Shown here in pieces: positions 15,367 through 19,405 of a stretch of 19,405 bases of DNA. Source of the DNA: CAYQEC01 sp964569015 (GTDB lineage: Bacteria > Actinomycetota > Acidimicrobiia > Spongiisociales > UBA5794). The notes beneath the pieces were generated by a model that had not been told where the DNA came from, searched no databases, and was given only the letters and a program-made list of their open reading frames with translations. A program made the translations under genes and the position numbers. Within the stretch, counting starts at the first letter, position 1, and the number at the start of each line of letters is the position of its first letter. Where the stretch lies: assembly GCA_964569015.1 (NCBI GenBank), contig CAZMSN010000036.1, positions 1-19,405 of the forward strand, written 5' to 3'.

Positions 15367-15372
15367 TAGCGT
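15367..15372 (+). promoter_or_regulatory. -10 element TAGCGT for the response regulator
   Basis: TAGCGT fits TANNNT and matches the hexamers in the 2832-2918 promoter region. A start of transcription 7 bases downstream coincides with GTG 15379, predicting a leaderless mRNA. Confidence 0.45.
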
Positions 15373-15378
15373 CCCTTG

Positions 15379-16077
15379 GTGACCATGGAGAGCCAGACCT
15401 CCGGCAAGGTCCTCGTCGCCGAGGACGATCGCGCCGTGCGCGAGGCGATCGAGCGCGCCCTCAAGTTCGAGGGCTACGAGGTGGTCACCGCCCGTGACGG
15501 AGCCGAATCGCTGGCGATGGTGCTGAACGAGTCACCGGATGCCATCGTGCTGGACGTGATGATGCCGCACGTCGACGGCCTCGAAGCGTGCCGCCGCCTG
15601 CGGGCCCGGGGGGATGCGACGCCCGTCCTCATGCTCACCGCTCGCCACGAGGTGTCGGATCGGGTGGCGGGGCTCGATGCCGGGGCCGACGACTACATGA
15701 TGAAGCCTTTCGCCCTCGAGGAGTTGCTCGCCCGGCTGCGGGCCCTGCTCCGCCGCTCCAGCGGAACGCTCACCAAGGTGCTGAAGGTGGGGGATCTGGA
15801 GATGGACACGGCGTCACGTGAGGTGCGGCGAGCCGGCACCGCCATCGAACTCACCAAGACCGAGTTCGACCTGCTCGAGCTGTTGTTGAGCAACGCCGAG
15901 ATCGTGCTCACCCGCGACACCATCTACGAGCGGATCTGGGGCTTCGACTTCGAGACCAGCTCCAACTCACTCGACGTCTACATCGGCTACCTGCGCCGCA
16001 AGACCGAGCTGGGCGGCGACGCCGCCCGTCTCATCCACACCGTGCGCGGGGTCGGCTACGTGGTGAGGGCATCGTGA
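15379..16077 (+). CDS. OmpR-family response regulator (MprA-like)
   Basis: A 232-residue two-domain regulator. Receiver domain: acidic pair in VLVAEDDRAVREA, phospho-acceptor Asp59 in IVLDVMMPHVDG, Thr87 in LMLTARHEV and Lys109 in MMKPFALEELLARL. C-terminal winged helix (about 135-230): ELTKTEFDLLELLLSNAEIV, SNSLDVYIGYLRRKTE and HTVRGVGYVVR, the usual OmpR/PhoB DNA-binding fold. It closely resembles mycobacterial MprA in pattern and in gene order (regulator, kinase, HtrA protease). GTG 15379 is preferred because the -10 element predicts a transcript beginning there; ATG 15385 and TTG 15376 are alternatives. The kinase gene follows after 31 bases. It is the likely reader of operators A-D. Confidence 0.93.
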   Translation: MTMESQTSGKVLVAEDDRAVREAIERALKFEGYEVVTARDGAESLAMVLNESPDAIVLDVMMPHVDGLEACRRLRARGDATPVLMLTARHEVSDRVAGLDAGADDYMMKPFALEELLARLRALLRRSSGTLTKVLKVGDLEMDTASREVRRAGTAIELTKTEFDLLELLLSNAEIVLTRDTIYERIWGFDFETSSNSLDVYIGYLRRKTELGGDAARLIHTVRGVGYVVRAS

Positions 16078-16085
16078 TCATCGCG

Positions 16086-16100
16086 GCGCGCCGGGCGCGC
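16086..16100. repeat. GCGCGC inverted repeat between regulator and kinase genes
   Basis: A perfect 6-bp GCGCGC stem with a CGG loop occupies most of the 31-base gap. In the mRNA it could slow or tune kinase translation relative to the regulator, or protect the message. It has no T-run, so it is unlikely to be a full terminator. Confidence 0.4.
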
Positions 16101-16108
16101 TCGAGGCC

Positions 16109-17458
16109 ATGAAACTTCGCACCCGGATCGCGCTCATCGCGGCGGTGGCGGTAGCCGCCGCGGTGCTGCTTGCATCGTTCGGCGCCTACTTGGCGGCCCG
16201 CAACGAGCTGCGCGACCAGATTGATGCGAGCCTGGCGAAGCTGGCCGGGCAGGCCCAATCCGCCGGGGACATCGGCTCTCTCTTTGATCTGCCGTTCAGT
16301 CCTCGGCCGTTTGGCCCACCCACCGGATTCGACGTTGTCTACTACCAGTTCGTCAACACCGATCGGAGGATCATCGTCAGCCCTCCGGACCAGGAGGTCG
16401 AGCTGCCTTTCGAGGACGTGGACCTCGATGTGGCGGAGGGGAACCGGCCCGGTCCGATGTGGAGGGACATCACCGGCGACAACGGAGAGCACCTCCGCCT
16501 GATCACGGCCCCGGTCGGCGCCGTCGACAATGCCGTCATCCAGATCGCGCGGTCGCTGGACGAGGTTGACGAGACCCTCAGCGGGCTCACCGTGGTGCTG
16601 GTGCTGGTGAGCCTCGGAGGGGTCGCTCTCGCCATCGGCCTCGGCTTGGTGGTGGCGCGAGGAGCCCTGGGCCCGATCGCCAAGCTCACCTCGGCCGCCG
16701 AGCACGTCGCCGAGACCCAGGAGCTGGCGTCTCGCATCGACGTCGACCGCGAGGACGAGGTGGGGCGTCTCGCCCGCAGCTTCAACGCCATGCTGGCGGC
16801 CCTCGAGCGCTCCCGAGCGCAGCAACGCCGGCTGGTGCGCGATGCCGGGCACGAGCTGCGCACCCCGCTCACGGCGCTGCGCACCAACCTGGAGGTCCTG
16901 GCCCGCGCCGACTCGATGGGGGAAGAGGATCGGCAACGGCTCTTCGACGACGTCACGTTCGAGCTGAGCGAGCTGAGCGATCTGGTGGGCGAGCTGGTCG
17001 ATCTGGCGGCCGAAACCGCCGGCGAGGAGCCGGTGGTCGAGGTGCGCTTCGATCTGCTGGTGGAGGACGTCGCAGAGCGGTTCCGGAGGCGCACCGGCCG
17101 CGAGATCGAGGTGTTCGTCGAGCCCGTCACGCTCGACGGCCGGGTGGGGCGGCTGGAGCGTGCGGTCTCCAATCTCGTCGACAACGCCGACAAGTGGAGC
17201 CCTCCTGGAGCCTGCATCGACATTCGGCTCGTTGGGGGGCGCCTGGCGGTCCACGATCAGGGCCCGGGCGTCGCCGACGCCGACAAGGAGCACATCTTCG
17301 ATCGGTTCTTCCGCTCCGATGCGGCCCGATCCACTCCCGGATCGGGACTCGGCCTGTCCATCGTCAAGCAGGTCGCCGAGGACCACGGCGGCGCCGCGTT
17401 CGTGGAGGACGGGGAGGGCGGCGGCGCGGTAGTCGGCTTCACCGTGCCGGCACGCTGA
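16109..17458 (+). CDS. Sensor histidine kinase (MprB-like)
   Basis: A 449-residue membrane kinase, partner of the upstream regulator. The order is: transmembrane helix 1 (about residues 7-29), an extracytoplasmic sensor of about 130 residues, helix 2 (about 160-181, VVLVLVSLGGVALAIGLGLV), a HAMP linker (GPIAKLTSAAEHVAETQELASRI region), the HisKA domain with phospho-acceptor His248 in RDAGHELRTPLTALRTN, then the HATPase domain with the N-box NLVDNADKW (Asn355, Asn359), G1 DQGPGV, F-box IFDRFFRSD and G2 GSGLGLSIV. All catalytic motifs are intact. The sensor domain has no recognised ligand fold. GAGG just before the ATG is a weak ribosome binding site. Context suggests it senses envelope stress, perhaps with the adjacent protease. 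Confidence 0.95.
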   Translation: MKLRTRIALIAAVAVAAAVLLASFGAYLAARNELRDQIDASLAKLAGQAQSAGDIGSLFDLPFSPRPFGPPTGFDVVYYQFVNTDRRIIVSPPDQEVELPFEDVDLDVAEGNRPGPMWRDITGDNGEHLRLITAPVGAVDNAVIQIARSLDEVDETLSGLTVVLVLVSLGGVALAIGLGLVVARGALGPIAKLTSAAEHVAETQELASRIDVDREDEVGRLARSFNAMLAALERSRAQQRRLVRDAGHELRTPLTALRTNLEVLARADSMGEEDRQRLFDDVTFELSELSDLVGELVDLAAETAGEEPVVEVRFDLLVEDVAERFRRRTGREIEVFVEPVTLDGRVGRLERAVSNLVDNADKWSPPGACIDIRLVGGRLAVHDQGPGVADADKEHIFDRFFRSDAARSTPGSGLGLSIVKQVAEDHGGAAFVEDGEGGGAVVGFTVPAR

Positions 17459-17465
17459 TCGCCGG

Positions 17466-17506
17466 TTTCTCAGGCTTTTCTCACCTCGCCCTCATACATG
17501 TCTCAA
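17466..17506 (+). promoter_or_regulatory. Operator C: four direct repeats with 11-base period
   Basis: The units are TTTCTCAG (17466), TTTCTCAC (17477), GCCCTCAT (17488) and TGTCTCAA (17499), spaced exactly 11 bases. It fills the gap between the kinase stop and the protease gene, showing that the protease has its own regulated promoter. TAGAGA at 17531-17536 is a possible -10, which would put the last unit next to the -35 position. Confidence 0.7.
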
Positions 17507-17550
17507 GGCTGCTTCGTTGAATGGGTGAGGTAGAGATAGCGAGGTAGACC

Positions 17551-18765
17551 ATGTCCGAGTATGGCTTCGATCCCATTCCGCAGCCGGCGCTTCCCCCCAC
17601 GATCGAGGAACCGATTGCTGCATCCCCATCGGTTCCATCTCCGAAGCGAAGGTCACGCCGCGGCTTGTGGGTCCCGGTTCTCTCCGGTTTCATCGGCGCG
17701 GTGCTCGCTGTCGGTGGGCTCCAGGCCGTCGAGGCGATCCAGGACGACACGACCACTTCGGCCCCGTCCACCTCCGATTCGGCGGTTCCGGTCAGCAACG
17801 AGGACGGGTCGAGTGTGGTCCAGATTCCTGCCATGACGACCTCCGCGGTCGATGCCGCCGAGGTCGGCGCCACTGTGATTCCCTCGATCGTCGCCGTTGA
17901 GGTCGGCGGCCAGAACCCCATGGGCTTCGTGGCACAGGGTTCCGGCTCGGGCGTCATCCTCGACGCCGCCGGCCACATCGTCACCAACAATCATGTGGCC
18001 GAGATCGGCGGCGCTCTCCAGGTCGTGCTCTCCGACGGCAGGGTGTATCCCGCCGAGCTGGTAGGCACGGATCCTCTCACGGATCTCGCCGTCCTGCGCA
18101 TCACTGCCGACGACCTCACGCCGATTGAACTCGGTAACACGGGCACGCTGCGAGTCGGTGATCCGGCCGTGGCAGTCGGGAGTCCGCTGGGCCTCGAAGG
18201 CGGCCCGTCCCTGACCGTCGGTGTCGTGTCGGCGTTCGACCGCCGAATCCAGACGGGAAGCAGCGCCGTTGAGCTCTTCGGCATGATCCAGACCGATGCC
18301 CCCATCACCCAGGGATCGAGCGGCGGCGCCCTGGTCGACAGTGCCGGGCGGCTCATCGGCATCACCACCGCCGTCGGCGTCAGCAGCATTGGAGTCGAGG
18401 GCGTGGGATTCGCCACCCCGGTGGAGATCGTGTCCGGTGTTGCCGACGAGATCATCGCCACCGGATCGGCGACCCACGCCTACCTGGGCATCACGGGCGG
18501 TACCGAGATGGCCCCCCTCGACGGTGGTGGATCGATTCCCGCCGGCGTGCGGGTCGAGTCCGTTGAACCGAACTCGGCGGCGGCCACGATCGGGATCGAG
18601 GTCGGCGACCTCATCACGGCCGTCGACGGCAAGTCGATTGACACCATGGAGGAACTCGTGGCCCTGCTGCGGCGCTACCAGGCAGGTGAGACAGCTTCGC
18701 TCACGGTGAGCGGCGCCTCCGGTGAGGCGACGGTCGAGGTGATGCTCGGGGCGTACCCGAGCTGA
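17551..18765 (+). CDS. HtrA/PepD-like periplasmic serine protease with PDZ domain
   Basis: A 404-residue membrane-anchored trypsin-fold protease. A Pro-rich cytoplasmic tail and KRRSRR stretch precede one transmembrane helix (about 40-60), then a Ser/Thr linker. The catalytic triad is His148 (VTNNHVAE), Asp178 (DPLTDLAVL) and Ser257 (TQGSSGGALVD). The usual GNSGG is GSSGG here, which still keeps the nucleophile. The PDZ domain spans about 310-402 (YLGITGG ... GVRVESVEPNSAAATIGIEVGDLITAVDGK). It should degrade or refold damaged exported proteins. The position directly after the regulator-kinase pair parallels mycobacterial mprA-mprB-pepD. GAGG lies 6 bases before the ATG. It is preceded by operator C and followed by operator D. 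Confidence 0.93.
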   Translation: MSEYGFDPIPQPALPPTIEEPIAASPSVPSPKRRSRRGLWVPVLSGFIGAVLAVGGLQAVEAIQDDTTTSAPSTSDSAVPVSNEDGSSVVQIPAMTTSAVDAAEVGATVIPSIVAVEVGGQNPMGFVAQGSGSGVILDAAGHIVTNNHVAEIGGALQVVLSDGRVYPAELVGTDPLTDLAVLRITADDLTPIELGNTGTLRVGDPAVAVGSPLGLEGGPSLTVGVVSAFDRRIQTGSSAVELFGMIQTDAPITQGSSGGALVDSAGRLIGITTAVGVSSIGVEGVGFATPVEIVSGVADEIIATGSATHAYLGITGGTEMAPLDGGGSIPAGVRVESVEPNSAAATIGIEVGDLITAVDGKSIDTMEELVALLRRYQAGETASLTVSGASGEATVEVMLGAYPS

Positions 18766-18806
18766 TTTCTCATCGATTTCTTAGAGCGGTCTCATCACCA
18801 CTTCAC
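18766..18806 (+). promoter_or_regulatory. Operator D: four direct repeats with 11-base period
   Basis: The units are TTTCTCAT (18766), TTTCTTAG (18777), GGTCTCAT (18788) and a weaker CACTTCAC (18799), 11 bases apart. The first unit overlaps nothing coding; it begins one base after the protease stop. A further CTCTCA lies at 18810-18815, slightly out of phase, and TCTCAG at 18833-18838. It precedes the last gene of the window. Confidence 0.68.
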
Positions 18807-18809
18807 CCA

Positions 18810-18827
18810 CTCTCAGCATTGTGAGAG
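18810..18827. repeat. Inverted repeat CTCTCA/TGAGAG in the last gene's leader
   Basis: CTCTCA (18810-18815) and TGAGAG (18822-18827) form a 6-bp palindrome around GCATTG. One arm resembles the operator half-site, so it could be a second regulator site in opposite orientation, or an mRNA hairpin upstream of GGAGG (18846-18850). Confidence 0.35.
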
Positions 18828-18854
18828 AGTGATCTCAGAGCCTCTGGAGGCATC

Positions 18855-19405
18855 ATGAAGAAGAGCATCATCCTGTCGGTCGTCCTCGCCGCCTTCGTGC
18901 TCGTGGTGGGTGTGGTGACCGCCATCGCGAACGAAGAACCTACAACGGAGGCACGTTCTCGGCATTCTCTCACAGCGACGCCGGCGGTCGACGACTCCGA
19001 CGAGGCTGACGACTCCGATGACGCGGCGAAGAGTGGCGAGAGGACGTACCGCTTCGGTCATCTCGACGAAGTGCTCGACGAGATGGTCGATTCCGGAGAT
19101 CTGAGCCAGGAGCTCGCTGACGAGATCCGCTCCCGGGTGAGGGACAAGATCAGAGAGTCTGCCGAGAGTCGGTCGTTCGGTTCTGGAATGGACGGGCAAT
19201 TCAACTTCCGGCTCAGGCCCTTCGCCGATCGCGACGGGCTGCTCGGCGATCTGTCCGAGTTCTTCGAGGACGGGGAGCTGACCGACGAGGAGCGCGAGCA
19301 GCTTCTGGATCGGCTTCGTGAGCAGGAGTGGTTCTCCGAGATCGAGCCGTTTGTGGGAGACCTGTCCGAGTTCTTCGAGGACGGGGAGCTGAGCGATGAG
19401 GAGCG
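18855..19405 (+). CDS. Exported or membrane-anchored acidic repeat protein (partial, C-terminus off window)
   Basis: The frame from ATG 18855 is open to the right edge, giving 183 visible residues. GGAGG lies 4 bases upstream, a strong ribosome binding site. The N-terminus is a signal peptide or anchor (KKSIILSVVLAAFVLVVGVV), followed by a Thr/Asp/Ser-rich linker and helical acidic units. A unit reading GDLSEFFEDGELTDEER is present at 19245-19294 and again, almost identically in DNA, at 19356-19405, 111 bases apart. A looser copy LDEMVDSGDLSQELADEIRS lies earlier (about residues 71-90). The units recall SHOCT-like or 'DG-x-(I/L)-(T/S)xEE' short helical hairpins, not canonical EF-hands, since the DxDxDG loop is missing. 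The function is unknown. Operator D makes it a likely target of the envelope regulator. Confidence 0.78.
   Translation, partial: MKKSIILSVVLAAFVLVVGVVTAIANEEPTTEARSRHSLTATPAVDDSDEADDSDDAAKSGERTYRFGHLDEVLDEMVDSGDLSQELADEIRSRVRDKIRESAESRSFGSGMDGQFNFRLRPFADRDGLLGDLSEFFEDGELTDEEREQLLDRLREQEWFSEIEPFVGDLSEFFEDGELSDEE

Noticed and set aside
19263..19300. EF-hand calcium loop in the acidic repeat protein (FFEDGELTDEER)
   Set aside because: The DxDxDG ligand pattern is missing; only an EDGEL-x-DEE turn is present, so calcium binding is not supported.

Overview
This is a GC-rich window from the chromosome of what looks like an actinobacterium (Actinomycetota). The evidence is the strong G/C third-position bias, promoters with a TANNNT -10 hexamer placed almost on the start codon (leaderless starts), and the gene families present, including an MprAB/PepD-like two-component system with its HtrA-type protease. 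An Acidimicrobiia-like lineage would fit, but that is inference. I see no tRNA, rRNA, insertion sequence or CRISPR array.

Left part (1-8750) is mostly housekeeping. On the minus strand are a SnoaL-like protein cut by the left edge, a beta-propeller-like lipoprotein and an M20 dipeptidase. A short divergent promoter region separates these from a plus-strand membrane-anchored TPR-like protein and an MFS exporter. Next comes a 546-base stretch (5016-5561) with an unrecognised small gene preceded by a structured leader. Back on the minus strand lie an O-acetylhomoserine sulfhydrylase overlapping a CoA-binding-domain protein by 4 bases, and a cytidylate-kinase-like protein. A small zinc-ribbon-like protein follows on the plus strand.

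Right part (8750-19405) looks like one envelope-stress regulon. It holds a four-gene operon (duplicated-motif lipoprotein, MacA-like adaptor with two peptidoglycan-binding-like domains, ABC ATPase, MacB-like permease), then an opposite-strand DinG-type helicase. After that come an OmpR-family response regulator, its histidine kinase, an HtrA/PepD-like serine protease with a PDZ domain, and an acidic repeat protein cut by the right edge.

The main discovery is a shared operator. Upstream of the lipoprotein operon, the response regulator, the protease and the final repeat protein there are three to four direct repeats of about TTTCTCAG, spaced exactly 11 bases apart. This is the layout expected for tandem head-to-tail dimers of an OmpR/PhoB-type regulator, and the obvious candidate is the response regulator encoded here. 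The regulator would then control itself, its kinase, a periplasmic protease, an ABC export system and two secreted or anchored proteins of unknown function. This predicts a complete local regulon that can be tested.
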